Source: Azadirachta indica
Taxonomy: Eukaryota; Streptophyta; Magnoliopsida; Sapindales; Meliaceae
DNA length: 64,000 nt
Assembly (NCBI GenBank): GCA_022749755.1
Contig: CM040452.1
Coordinates: 12,976,350-13,040,349, forward strand
Direction: 5' to 3'
Position numbers and translations under genes: made by a program. The notes under the pieces are model-generated. The model had not been told where the DNA came from. It did not search any database and was given only the letters and a program-made list of their open reading frames with translations. This document shows, piece after piece, positions 12,207 through 23,662 of the stretch. Position 1 is the first letter of the stretch; the number at the start of each line of letters is the position of its first letter.

Positions 12207-13039
12207 TGTGCAAGTTTAATTTGGTTGTTCTTCTTCGTGTACTCATATAATTAATTCTGGTATTTAGCTTATGCATATATATATATATATATATATAGGT
12301 AGTATTTATGTGCATAGGAAATAAAGGTTTTATGATGCTTGCATAGTCTTACAAATTTCTCTGGAAAACTATTAGATAGGGTCATCTATATATATAAGAT
12401 TAGAGATCCATTCTTATGTTAAAAATTTTGTGAATTTTTATGGGTTTTCTGTGTTCTTGCCTCTTGGGTTCTTACTCTTCGTTACAACACAAAGATGAAA
12501 AAAAAATATAGTGGAGGATGTGAATGGTTGCATTATTTCCACCTACTCTATTGAAGAACTGCATTTTTATCAATTTTGATTGAGAGTAAGATTATGATTG
12601 GGATTGATGTTGATGTAAGAATATAATTATTAGTTATTAAGTATATGTAGACGGGTTATTTAGTAAATATTATCATCTTATTTTCAAATTAATCATAAAC
12701 AAAATAATTTCATACTATTGGAGTGTGTAAATATTGTTATAAATTTTAAAAATAAAACGTATGTATATGATAAATTTGTTATTTAAATTGTACGAATATA
12801 ATAAAATAATATCAATCACGAGAAATACATATATAAACGAATGTTGATTGAAAGGATAGAGCAAGACATATGAAAAATGTGAAAGAAAGGATACAACTAA
12901 TCACATTAATCTTTGTGAAAACTACACATGAGATAGAAGAGTAGATTGTAATCGATGACATTAAAATCCATCTTGAATTTGAATAAAAAAGATGTGATTT
13001 TGGTATTGTGAGCCACACCAATAAGCGAATGCCCCTTCT
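12207..13039. other. Intergenic, AT-rich, with an (AT)n microsatellite
   Basis: The 3' UTR of the S40-like gene probably extends past the (AT) run at 12275-12297. No coding structure is visible in the rest. Confidence 0.4.
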
Positions 13040-13049
13040 TAACATTTAA

Positions 13050-14050
13050 GGGGTTTTAACACATACCACCCTTAAAGTTTGTAATTTTAATATTTAGATA
13101 AAAAATTTAAAGAAAGGCTCACTTACCTCCCTTAAACCGTCAATTAACTATTTATTTTCACTTAAAAATAACTATAATACCCTTAATTACTTTAAAATAA
13201 AATTTAAAAAACTTAATTTTAATTTATTTGATGTTCAAAAAATTAAAATAATTAAAATTTTGATTAATGACAATTATAATTTATATTTATTTAATATTTA
13301 TTTAAATTAAAAATTTATTAATGGTATTTAAAATTAGAAACTTAATTAACAATATTTAAAATTATTCATTTATTCATGTTGATATTTTTTTCCAATTTTT
13401 CGTCATTGTATAGTTTCATCAAATTTTTTATGTAAACCCGAAAGGTTACATTTATTTTACAAGTTATAAGATTAATATTGAAGTATGAATTTAATATGAA
13501 TATGTATGGCATAAATCTTGTATTAAAGTACTTTTATAAAAAGAGTGAGGTTGATAAGACTGTGGAGTTGTTTAGTGAAATAAAAAAAAATATGGTTTAT
13601 TGATGAAGAATTTGCAAAAAAAGAAGTAAGAAAGGCAGCGACTTTACGTATTAGAATTTGAAATTTGGATAAATATGATATATGAATAAAAATTAAATTT
13701 CTAATTTGAATAAATATTAAATAAATATAAACTTAAATTATCAACTTAAATTATCGTTAATTAAATTCTTAATTTCAATAAATATTAAACACAAGTAAAT
13801 TAAAATTGTCAAAGTAAATTTTCATTAATTAAATTTCTAATTTTTAAATAAATATAAATTAAAATTATTTTTTATTATATCCAAATTGAATTTTTTATAC
13901 TTTATTTTGAAGTAATTAAGGGCGTTATGATTATATAAATAAAATTGGATAGTTAATTAATATTCATAAGAGATAAATATATATATTTTTTAAATCTTTT
14001 ATTTAAGTGTTGAAATATCAAATTTTAAGAGAAGTATGTTTTAAGACACC
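13050..14050. mobile_element. Non-autonomous TIR transposon, Mutator-like
   Basis: A 1.0-kb AT-rich block has long, well-matched terminal inverted repeats of about 150 bp. The left end starts GGGGTTTTAACACATACC and the right end, read inverted, starts GGTGTCTTAAAACATACTT. Farther in, both arms share CCCTTAATTACTT. A direct repeat, TAACATTTAA at 13040-13049 and TAATATTTAA at 14051-14060 (9 of 10 identical), flanks it as expected for the 9-10 bp duplication of Mutator-like elements. It has no coding capacity, so it would depend on a transposase from elsewhere. Confidence 0.75.
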
Positions 14051-14233
14051 TAATATTTAAAATAAAATTCCTAATATCATATTCTCCATCAACATTTTGT
14101 TAACGTTTAAATGATTTTTTAATAATTGTAAACAGTAAAAAATTGTAATAATCCTGCACAATAAACCCCACTCATAATAGTGATGTTAATAATGGGTCCC
14201 TATCGTCTATCTTTCAATCTAAAGTTTGATGAT

Positions 14234-14294
14234 TGATACTCTAAAGGGCTTTTTTTTTTTTTTTTTCCGAAAAGAAACTGATACTCTAAAGGGC
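14234..14294 (-). mobile_element. Very short retroposition scar with perfect target duplication
   Basis: The 16-base sequence TGATACTCTAAAGGGC occurs at 14234-14249 and again, identical, at 14279-14294. Between them lie 29 bases: 17 T followed by CCGAAAAGAAAC. Read on the minus strand this is a 12-base 3' remnant with a poly(A) tail, the signature of a severely 5'-truncated LINE-type retroposition. Confidence 0.8.
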
Positions 14295-15385
14295 ATTAAA
14301 ATAAGATAAAAGTACTAGATCTAGAGTTGAATAGCATCACTCTGCCTAACTAATAGAGAAATTACAATGTCAAACAAACAAACGTTTAATTGGTTAAATA
14401 AGTTGATATTTTTTGCTAATTAATTACGAAGTGTTTGGGCCAGGCCATTACAAATTAATTAAAATAAGTTTCAGTTACCATTTTCATAGTCTAAATAAAA
14501 TATGCAAATTTGACAAGCAGTGCTAGAAAACAAGTTTTCTTTTGCATCCTTTTATGTCTTTATCATGCCTAACAGCTTATAGGTTTAATATTCCTTTGTA
14601 CTCTTTTGAGCATAATTGTTACATAATTTTTTTTATTATATAATTGTCATTTGTCAATTAAATAATAAAAAATATTAAATTATTGTTGCAAATATAATAT
14701 AAGGGATTTAAAATTTTTTAATGAAATCAGAGAATCAGCAAATGGTAATCAATTTAATTCACTGATTATCAATTTAATTCACCGATTATCAATTTAAATT
14801 TTGTAGCAATTTTTATAAACAAACGAAGAATAAACAAATTTCCTCCGTCTCATCTCTTTGCTTTACAGATATTTAAAAAAAAAAAATGCTTTATATATAG
14901 GTAGAGGCGGAATTACATTAGATTTTGGCGGAGCATGATCTCTAACGCTAGGCCTCATAAATTTTTAAATATTTTATTTAAAATATTTATAATTTAGACT
15001 CTAAAATAAGATATATTTGTATTTTGAACCCCCAAATTTTAAAAAAGTAAGCAATTCAGTATTCCTTCTAAAATTTCAGTCCTCCAACTATACTTATTTT
15101 GACATTTTAACACCCAACATTTTGTTTTTCCGGCCACGGAATAGAGATTATATCATTGGACCAGATCAGCATAGAACAAGACAGAAAAGGTCGGCAAAGC
15201 AATTGATACTAACAAAGTGTCATACATGGACATCCAATGAGCTTACAAACACAGAACACTGACAACGATAATCACGTGGGAACTTCACTTATGTATGGAC
15301 ATGCAACAAGTTTAAAGGCCAAGAACAGCGACAACGATATTTAATCACGCGGGACTTCGTGCATTCTTTGTCTTAGATATCAACA
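14295..15385. other. Intergenic, no supported gene
   Basis: AT-rich sequence with short frames only. The last few hundred bases before 15386 should include the 3' UTR of the minus-strand prenyltransferase-like gene. Confidence 0.4.
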
Positions 15386-16306
15386 TCAGACGCGACTCAA
15401 ATTCCACTCAAAATACGTTGAAATTTCTTCAACCTTTGCTTCGTCGAACCTGCCTTTGATTTGCTCCACTGCCAACTTTTTCAGCTCTTCAACTTCTTTC
15501 TTTGATCCCAACCTCTGCATCATCCCCACGTAGAAACCATACCTCCTCAATATCTCTATCTCCTCTTCACTTCCACCTCCTAATATGGCTCCGCACGCCG
15601 CCCCGCACGCGTGTAAACCGCCTTCCTTTTTCTCGTACGCGTGATTCTTCATTTCTTCGCACTTCACATCCTTACCCTTGGATCCACTACATTGAAGTTC
15701 ATTGTATTGCCCAGATACCATCCCTTCTGACCCGACAGCATGTGTGATCTCGCCCATTACCCGTAATATCCGACCCGAATTATCCTGGTCCGGGTTTTCG
15801 GAGTTGGCCAGTAACTCAAGCCCAAATGGGATCATTCCATCCCCGATGAGAAGCTCGATGTTTGAGCTGAAAGCATGATACATCACTGGCTTGGATTTGG
15901 GCGGGGGCACAAGACTAGGCCTGTCTGATAGCGGAAGATGCTCGTGAACAAATGATGCTGCGTACACAACATGTAATGCAGCAGCAGCAGCTGTGGCTTG
16001 TTCCCGGTGGCCTCCGACGAGCTCACAACCCGCAATACACAAGGCCGGGGCCATGTTAACCGGCACGGAGAAGACCAAATGGCGCATGGGCTCGTAAACT
16101 TCGACCGGCTCTTTTACTACGATGGCCTGCTTGAGATGGGATTCAATATCCTCATGTACAGATGCCCAGTATGGCTTCTTGTAGCACATGGTCACCATCA
16201 TGGGTCTGTAAGACAGCGATGGACGGCCCTGATTTCGTTTGGAGACAACATGGTCTGTTAGATTGAGGTTGGCTAGAGCTTTAGCCATAGCCATAGCCAT
16301 AGCCAT
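15386..16306 (-). CDS. Heterodimeric geranyl diphosphate synthase small subunit-like
   Basis: This is a 306-residue, intronless protein of the trans-isoprenyl diphosphate synthase fold. It resembles the plastid small subunit that binds a GGPP synthase and shifts its product towards geranyl diphosphate, the monoterpene precursor. Both CxxxC motifs used for subunit contact are present: CIAGC (Cys90, Cys94) and CGAAC (Cys234, Cys238). The first aspartate-rich motif (DDxxxxD) of active synthases is absent; the corresponding stretch after ALHVVYAASFVHEHLPLSDRP has no Asp pair, and the second motif is also missing. The protein is therefore probably non-catalytic alone. The start consists of four tandem ATGGCY units (MAMAMAMA), so four in-frame ATGs can serve; I used the outermost. 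Type I small subunit is the best reading; a type II (GGR) member is the alternative. Confidence 0.85.
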   Translation of the reverse strand: MAMAMAMAKALANLNLTDHVVSKRNQGRPSLSYRPMMVTMCYKKPYWASVHEDIESHLKQAIVVKEPVEVYEPMRHLVFSVPVNMAPALCIAGCELVGGHREQATAAAAALHVVYAASFVHEHLPLSDRPSLVPPPKSKPVMYHAFSSNIELLIGDGMIPFGLELLANSENPDQDNSGRILRVMGEITHAVGSEGMVSGQYNELQCSGSKGKDVKCEEMKNHAYEKKEGGLHACGAACGAILGGGSEEEIEILRRYGFYVGMMQRLGSKKEVEELKKLAVEQIKGRFDEAKVEEISTYFEWNLSRV

Positions 16307-18324
16307 AGCTGCAAGTTCAGAAGAAAAAATATGAAGATGTTTGTGAGTAAATTAAGCAGAGAAATAAGTAATCAAGAAATCAATGATGTTGTAATTTATA
16401 TGTGTCACGCAGCATAATAGTGGATGGTTGGTGTGGTGTAGTAAAGAACGTGTTAAATGAAGCAGATTCAAATTTTGGACGTGACATGCCAAAAAAATAA
16501 TACAACGTTGTGGTTTCATGATTTGACGATGCTGAATAAATTATTGTTAGGCGTAGATATTTTAATAAAGGCAGGAAATCAAGGATTATTGAGGAATTTT
16601 ATAATTTTATTGTATCTTGTAATTTGGCAATAGATGGTTAGTATGGTGTACTGGAGCATGCGGGGAAGCAACACGTACGTCTTGGATAGACCGGTAAAGT
16701 TGAGTTTGCGTGCGTTGGCATGAGTATGATCACCCAAATTTTATTAATTGGTACAACGTCGTAGTTTTTATGAAGAGAAGCGAATGCGATTGGCATAGAT
16801 ATTTTATTCACTTGTGGTTCTCGTACTGTGGCATAAAACTAGTCGGGAAATTTTTTTTTTTTTTTTTTTAAGGAAAATCCTAATTTGTGTTATATTAAGT
16901 AGTAAAAATACATTATTATGAAGGAAAAATAAATAAATAAATCAGCAAAAAAAATTTTATTAAATAGTCGATTAATAAATAGCAGTTGCATATTCACTTA
17001 TGAATGGAAACATGGGATGGAGGCAACATGAGAATACGTAAAGGTGACAGCCACGCAGGATCCCCTTCCAGGTCGAGGGCCATCGCTTCCCTTGGATCCA
17101 ATTTCATTAGGTGTAGATATAATTGATCAAGTAGAAAAAGTAAGGGCATAACTAGTAGCCGCTATCCTACTCTCATTCCTCCTTATCAAAACCCAACCGG
17201 ATGTAATATGGTCAAGAAACAAAAAATTACTAGCAAATTTCACCCGAATCTCAACTTCTTCTTTCTCTTTTCAAACTACTAGTACCACACCAAACACCCC
17301 CACAGCCACCACTTCCCTTTGCTGTCCTACTCCCGTTATCCTATAGCTCCTCTCTTCTCTCCCTAACTCCCCTACTAGCACCACTTCCCTCCACCTACGC
17401 TTCAAAATCCGTCGCACTTCGTACCTTAGTTTTTCTGTTTTTTTTTTTTTTTTTTTTGTTTTACTACTTTTTCTGAGAAGATAAAATAAAAATAAAAATT
17501 CTACGGCTAATTTACATTTTTAACCTCAATTTAACTCCGTCATAACAGTGGTACAAAAATGTTAAATTTATTAAACTATATCCTAATTTGTTGTTTTACT
17601 AAAGTTTAGGGATGAAACTGTTATTACGGCTAATAATAATGTATTAACGATTACTGAATTAGTGTGATGTGCGAGTGTGAACGCATCTCAAAGTTCTAAC
17701 TAACAGTGTCACGTGCATTACAATGGGCTCATGTGGCCCCATCCTGGAATTAATATATTGCTAGTAGTTGGCGTTAGTTATTGTTACTATAATAATTTAT
17801 CAATTTTGACATCTTTAGTTATTAAAAAATATACGATTTTTTTTTTTATCAAAACAAGAATTAATCAACAAATATCATCTATTTACGAAAAAGAGTTCCT
17901 CAAACATCTTAAAAAAAAGGTTAAAATAAAAATAGTGGTTAAGAAATAAAAACAAGATTATGGTAGCTGTTGGTACAAATGTCAATACTGTTTGTTACTT
18001 TATTTATTCCATCAAATTTCCTTAAAAAGTTAAACGAACAAATATCAGTAAATTGCCCGTGCGACAAAATCCAAAACTCGACAAAGGGCGAAAGTCTCAA
18101 TGATAAGAAACTCTTATATCTGACAAATCTTATATTCATTTTATATTTGTTGAAGTTAGCAATCCTGCAAAGGCAGACCTGTAGTAACGGGGCAGCTACG
18201 ATTCTCAATGAGATTGCAGTTTGTACGCTTTACTGTGTAGTTTTCCCGAGAAAATTTATTCCAGTATATTTCCTACTCAAAAAATCCGACTATGAAATAC
18301 ATATTTTAAATTTTAAAAGTATAA
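16307..18324. other. Promoter side of the prenyltransferase-like gene, then intergenic
   Basis: The first several hundred bases are the likely promoter of the minus-strand gene that starts at 16306. Beyond it are T-rich stretches (16851-16870, 17438-17460) and a slightly GC-richer patch at 17040-17110. A 136-codon open frame at 17970-18380 has no recognisable motif and I do not call it a gene. Confidence 0.4.
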
Positions 18325-18730
18325 ATGTTGATACCAAATTTTATCACTTAATATCAATCTCTAAATTTATTTATATATGAAGAAAAACTCCGTTTTTTTT
18401 TTTATATATATATTTTTTTTGTTAAATTATTTAAAAAATTAATTCAAATGAGATTTTAATCGGAGATAATTAAGAATTTAGCGAAATTTTAATTAAAAAT
18501 AATTCAGTATTTTGACTTACTTATAATCTAAATAAAATATGACTTCTTCCAAAAAAAATTTTTTGTTCGATTTGACCTAAATAAGAAATGTTAATTAAAA
18601 TTTTATTAATTTGAACTTTTATCTTTTATTTTTTAAACATTTGTTATTTAATATAGATCTAATAGTTGTCTTATTGGATAAAATACAGGTGAAATATTAA
18701 CTTAATTTTGGATATTTGTAAAACGTCCAA
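18325..18730 (+). repeat. Direct repeat, left copy (about 400 bp)
   Basis: This segment and the one at 22566-22985 share long collinear stretches, for example AAATAAGAAATGTTAATTAA followed by AATTTGAACTTTTATC, and TTAACTTAATTTTGGATAT near the end. By eye identity is about 75-80 percent with small indels. The two copies are about 4.2 kb apart in the same orientation. They could be decayed LTRs or two insertions of one repeat. I found no primer-binding site or retroelement coding sequence between them. Confidence 0.7.
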
Positions 18731-19782
18731 CAGTAAGTTCTCTAATTTTAAAAGTAATGTAGTTATTATTTGAAACTAATAAAGAGTCTGTAAACCTAAT
18801 ATCTTTTATCGAATTCTGTAAGATCACTTACTCTTTTTTATATGATAATTTCAAATGAAATAGTTAACGTTTTATTATTCGAGGAATGACAAAGGATCTT
18901 AATTAAAGAGGTCCTGCTTAATATAATGTAATGAGTATATTTTAAATTTCTAAATAGCTTATCCGCGACTCTTGACCTTCTTAATTTTTAATAAGTTGTA
19001 GAAAAATAGATGATTTTTCGTCAACAGAGAGTGAGATCAAACAATGAGATTGAGTAGTATTAGATTCAAGGTTTTTGATTTCATTTCTAATGAAAGATTT
19101 TTCCTATATATTGTGACTTATACTTTATTTATTTTTGTTTCTGATTTGGCATCTTTTTCTGTTGTTGTTGCTTATTTTCCTTTTTTTTTCTTGTTAAGCA
19201 TTTCTCTACTTCGATGTTAGGGTATTTCATTATGATTTTTTCTTTTAATCAAGATATTAATGTTACACAAGTATATAACTTTTGTTCCTCTAGATTTCTG
19301 AAGTTGGTATAATAAAAGTATAATGTTTAGTTTTATTGCCCTAAATCTTGGCACAACAGATGCATATTTACTTTTGTTTCTCTGGAATTTGTATTTTTAC
19401 ACTGTAACGGTAAGTGATTTTGGTTTATTTGATCGAAAAATTGTGACCTTAGTGGTATATTTTTGTATTTATCTAGATTTTGTAACTTGGCATTGAAAGG
19501 TGTATAGTTGACTTATCTGAGTAGACAATTGATATTGGAGACTTAATTTTGTTTACCGCAAAGATAATGTGTCGATATTTTATTTTTTGATAGCTTAAGG
19601 GAACTTTCTTTTATTCACTACAAGAATGATTTCTAGTAATCCGAGAGAACATTATTTTATTTATCGCCTTCCAATAATCTGAGGGACATTGTTTTGTTTA
19701 TCGTGAAAGCAATTTGTAGTAGTTTGAGTGAAATTTATTTTATTTACTATGAAGGAGTTCTTGGTATCGCTTACATGCATGC

Positions 19783-20042
19783 GGCTCTGCTGAACAAGAT
19801 AATGTTAATACTTCGTGGGTACGATTTGGTAATTCTGAATTTAATAATTTTTGACATCGCATGGATGTATGTGTGTCTTCTGAGTAAATGATGTTGATAC
19901 CTCTTGTATACGATTTAGTTCTTTTGAATTTAATAGTTTTTAGCATCGTGTGAATGTATATGACTTTTTTGAGCAAATGATGTTGCACCTTATGAGTACT
20001 ATTTTGTGCTTTTGGAATTTGTAATTTTGGCAGCGCAGAGTT
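19783..20042 (+). repeat. Decayed tandem repeat, about 87-bp period, three copies
   Basis: Three consecutive copies start near 19783, 19870 and 19958. Each contains a variant of AATGATGTTGATACCT, then TACGATTTAGT, then TTTTGAATTTAATAGTTTTT and CATCG-TG-ATGTA. The third copy grades into the 45-bp array that follows. Confidence 0.65.
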
Positions 20043-20870
20043 ACAATGTTTGGCCTTTTTAGGCATAATTTTAATGGCACAGAGATACAATATTTAACCC
20101 TTTTGGGTATAATTTTGATAATACAGAGTTGTAGTATTTCGCTTTTTTGGGCATAATTTTGGTAGCGTAAAGCGACAGTGTTTTGCCTTTTCTAAGCACA
20201 GTTCTGTTAGTGTCAAACTATATTATTTGACCCTTTTAAGTATAGTTTTAGCAGTGTAGAGCTATAATGTTTAGCCTTTCTAGGTATGGTAGTAGTGGCA
20301 CGGAGTTGTAGTGTTTAAACCTTTTTAAGCATAGTTTCGACTGCACAGAACCGCATTATTCGGCCTTTTAGGCATAGTTTTGACAACACAAAACTGCAAT
20401 ATTGAGCTCTTCTAGGCATAATCTTGGCAATATGGAGCTGCAATATATGCATAGTTTTGATAACACGAAACTGTAGTGTAGGCATAGTTTTGGCAGGATT
20501 AAACTGCAATGTTAGGCCCTTTTGGGAATAGTCTTGGCAGTGCAGAGCTGCAATATTTGGCCTTTTCAGACATAGTCTTCACAGTGCGGAGCTGTAGTAT
20601 AGGTATAATTTTGGCAGCACAAAGCTATAATGTTAGACTCTTTTGGGCATATTCTTGGTAGCACAGAGCTACAATGTATGCATAGTTTTGGCAGCATAGA
20701 ACTATAGTGTTGAGCCCTTTTGAGCATAGTCTTGGCAGTTTAGAGTTATAATATAAGTATAATTTTGGTAGCACAGAACTGAAGTGTTTGGCTCTTTTGG
20801 ATATAGTTTCGATAATGTGGATCTATATTGTTCACCTTTTAGAGAAAAATATCACTATTGCAGAACTATA
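20024..20870 (+). repeat. Diverged minisatellite array, about 45-bp unit
   Basis: Nearly 850 bp is built of about 18-20 diverged units with the consensus order GGCATAGTTTTGGCAGCACA, then GAGCTGCAATGTT, then TGGCCCTTTT. Full units are about 45 bp; short variants of about 33 bp lack the last block (for example near 20450-20490). The array is flanked by AT-rich non-coding DNA and has no long open frame, so it does not encode a repeat protein. Confidence 0.8.
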
Positions 20871-22200
20871 TTATTTTTCTGATATTTGAAGCTTTTTTAC
20901 CTTTTTCTCTTAAAAAAAGTGAGCAGATAAAAGCTTATACAATAATAACATCATAAATTGGTTAAATATAAAAAATATGTTGACATACATAATCAAAGCA
21001 TTTATACATAAATTAAATGTGTCAATAAGTCATTATATATAAAAAGAGATAAGAAAAAAATACATATTAAAGATAATTGAAATTAATACAATATTATATT
21101 TGATTTTATTTAAACCATAAATTTTCTTTAACAAAAGGAGGCTAATTTCAACTTAATATACACAATTATTTTAAAATTATATTTATTTTTCTTATAATTT
21201 AGCTAGAAATAATAAATTGAGATTTCTCTTCTTTTTTTCTAGTAACTAATAAAAAAATTCTTTATAATAACTAATTTTACTCTTTGATTGCCATTATATT
21301 AATATATAAAGCGAACATACAATTATAAACAGAGAATAGAAAATAATATGAAGATAACTCAAATTATTTTAACATTATAACAAATTTAAAATCATAATAT
21401 TTACGATTCAATGCATAAAGTATAGTGTTTTTGAGAAATAATAAATTATAAATTTTTTGGGTTATATTATATATAGTACAAATATTAACTAAATATCTTT
21501 GTTTAAAAGTTTAATATTTGACCCTAATGACTTGTTAAAATAATCTTATATGACTATTTAAAGCTGAGAAGGATAAATAGTGAGTAGACAAAGATATTTA
21601 ATTAGGGATAAAATATTGATAATAAATAAGAATTTAAGAGAAATTTAGATTTGGATATGAAAAATATTTAATTTCAGATAAACTATTGATAATAGATTTG
21701 GAGCTAAAAAATATTTAAAGTTGAAGAAGAATTATATCTATTCACACCCTAGTATTATATTTGTACTAGAAAGATATTTTAATTTGGAATCAAATGTTAT
21801 TTTATATTATATCCTAATGATATTTAATTCTAAACCCCAATAATATTCAATTAATATTTTTGTTGCTGAACCCGCATAATTCGTCATCTTTTTGTTGGCT
21901 GAACAATGTGTATTCATTCATTATTAGTTTTAGAAATATATTTTTATTTAAACTGAACAAAATTTTTTGAAATTTCATTTTTACTTATCTTTTCTTTAAT
22001 ATTACATTAAAATTTAAATATATGCAAAATATATAATAGAAGTTTAAATATGACAATTTTTCTATATTTCAAACATACGCACCCTAAACACCTAGGCATA
22101 ATTTTTTCACAAATTAAAGATCAGCTCATGCTCTAACACAGTGAAAAATTCTATAATATTACGGGACATCTTATCATTAGGAGGGATTAAACACACCCCC
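20871..22200. other. AT-rich non-coding stretch
   Basis: No gene, long repeat or RNA gene is visible here. Confidence 0.4.
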
Positions 22201-22470
22201 TCAAATATTTTATCTAAATCAAATATATTAACCATCTATACAATTAATATAAATAAAAATAAAATATTTCAAATATTTTATTAAAATCGAATATATTAAT
22301 CATGTATACAATTAATAGAAATAAAAATAAAATATTCAAATATTTTATCAAGATCGAATATATTCACCATATATACAGTTAATATAAATAAAAACAAAAT
22401 ACCCAAATATCTTATTGAGATCAAATATATTAAATCACGTATAAAATCAACACAAATAAAATAAATACAT
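22201..22470 (+). repeat. Tandem repeat, about 68-bp unit, four copies
   Basis: Four adjoining copies each run CAAATATTTTAT, ATCAAATATATTAA, ACAATTAATATAAATAAAAA. The first three are close to each other; the fourth is more diverged. Confidence 0.75.
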
Positions 22471-22565
22471 ATCTTTTAGTACACCATAAAATTTTCTTGT
22501 TGTAATAGATTCCCCTTAAATGAGAAATTGATTTTTATTTTTTTTTCTTACAAACAGCGCTAATT

Positions 22566-22985
22566 GTTAGTACTATATTTCATCACTTATATCAACTAGT
22601 AAATTTATTTGTATAATGAGAATGACTCCCTTTTTTTTTTCTTTTTTTCTTATATACTCGTTGATTCATTAGGTTATTTAAAAATTAATTCAGGTGGGAT
22701 TTTGATTGGAGATAATGTAGAATTTAATAAAACTCTAATTAAAATAATTTAATATTTTATTATACTTATAATTCAAATGAAATATGACTTCTTTAAAAAA
22801 AAATTTTGTTAGGTTTGATTTAAATAAGAAATGTTAATTAAAATTTTATGAATTTGAACTTTTATCATTTATTTTTTAAACCTGTATTATTTAATATGAA
22901 TTTAATAGTTATCTTATTGGATTAATATGTAAGTGAAAAATTAACTTAATTTTGGATATGGAAAAAATATTCTAACAATGAAAAT
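22566..22985 (+). repeat. Direct repeat, right copy (about 400 bp)
   Basis: This is the partner of 18325-18730. It is followed almost at once by the hAT-like element at 23014, which may have inserted at or near the edge of this copy. Confidence 0.7.
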
Positions 22986-23013
22986 TTATATATTAAATTC
23001 TATTAACAAGGAG

Positions 23014-23654
23014 TAGGGATGGCAAAATTGCCCATAAGACCCAAAACCCATGGGGATCCATCTTTAATGGGGGAGAATTTAGATAAATTTACAGAAAATA
23101 AAGTAGAAAACAGGTAGAAATTAATCCCCAATTTATTAATGGAACGGGGATTGGTTTACCTCGCCCTATCCTACCCCACCCCCACTCCATTCTTCATTAA
23201 AATATAATATAAATATATTATAATTTATATAATTAAATTTTATATATATAAATATAAACTTTATATTACAATTTCTAAAATTATCTATTATAATTAAATA
23301 TAATTAGTAATAAAAAATTATGGAGTCATTAATTAATGTTATAAAAAATAGAATATATAAATAAAAAGTAAAAAATTAAAAATTAAAGACTCTATATTGT
23401 GTTTCCAATAATATATTAATAATATTCTTATTTAATTTAATTAAATTTTTATATTATTAAAATTAATTTATATAAAAAATAAAAAAAATGAGAAATTAAT
23501 ATAGAGATGGGAGCTCATTTTCCGTATAAAAATTTTCTATCTTTATCCTATTAAATTTATTAAAAAATAAATCGAAAAATAAAGGTTAAAACAAAAAACG
23601 GATAAGGGAATGGGCATGCCTCCCCACCCCAACGCTGCCCCATTGCCATCCCCG
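23014..23654. mobile_element. Non-autonomous hAT-like transposon
   Basis: The left end is TAGGGATGGCAA and the right end, read inverted, is CGGGGATGGCAATGGGG: terminal inverted repeats of the hAT type. The immediate flanks, ACAAGGAG (23006-23013) and GCAAAGAG (23655-23662), agree at 6 of 8 positions, the length expected for a hAT target duplication. At 641 bp and AT-rich inside, it has no transposase. Confidence 0.7.
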
Positions 23655-23662
23655 GCAAAGAG

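Larger units (their letters stand above)
19617..22505. mobile_element. Possible CACTA-type element remnant
   Basis: The left edge reads CACTACAAGAA, the typical terminus of plant CACTA (EnSpm) transposons. The right edge reads TTCTTGTTGTA, which matches the inverse of that terminus at 9 of 11 bases. The interval contains the tandem arrays described separately, and CACTA elements often carry subterminal repeats. Against it, no 3-bp target duplication is evident and no transposase remains. Confidence 0.3.

Noticed and set aside
17970..18380. 136-codon plus-strand open frame
   Set aside because: No recognisable motif; its 3' part overlaps the 18325 direct repeat. Composition follows the background.
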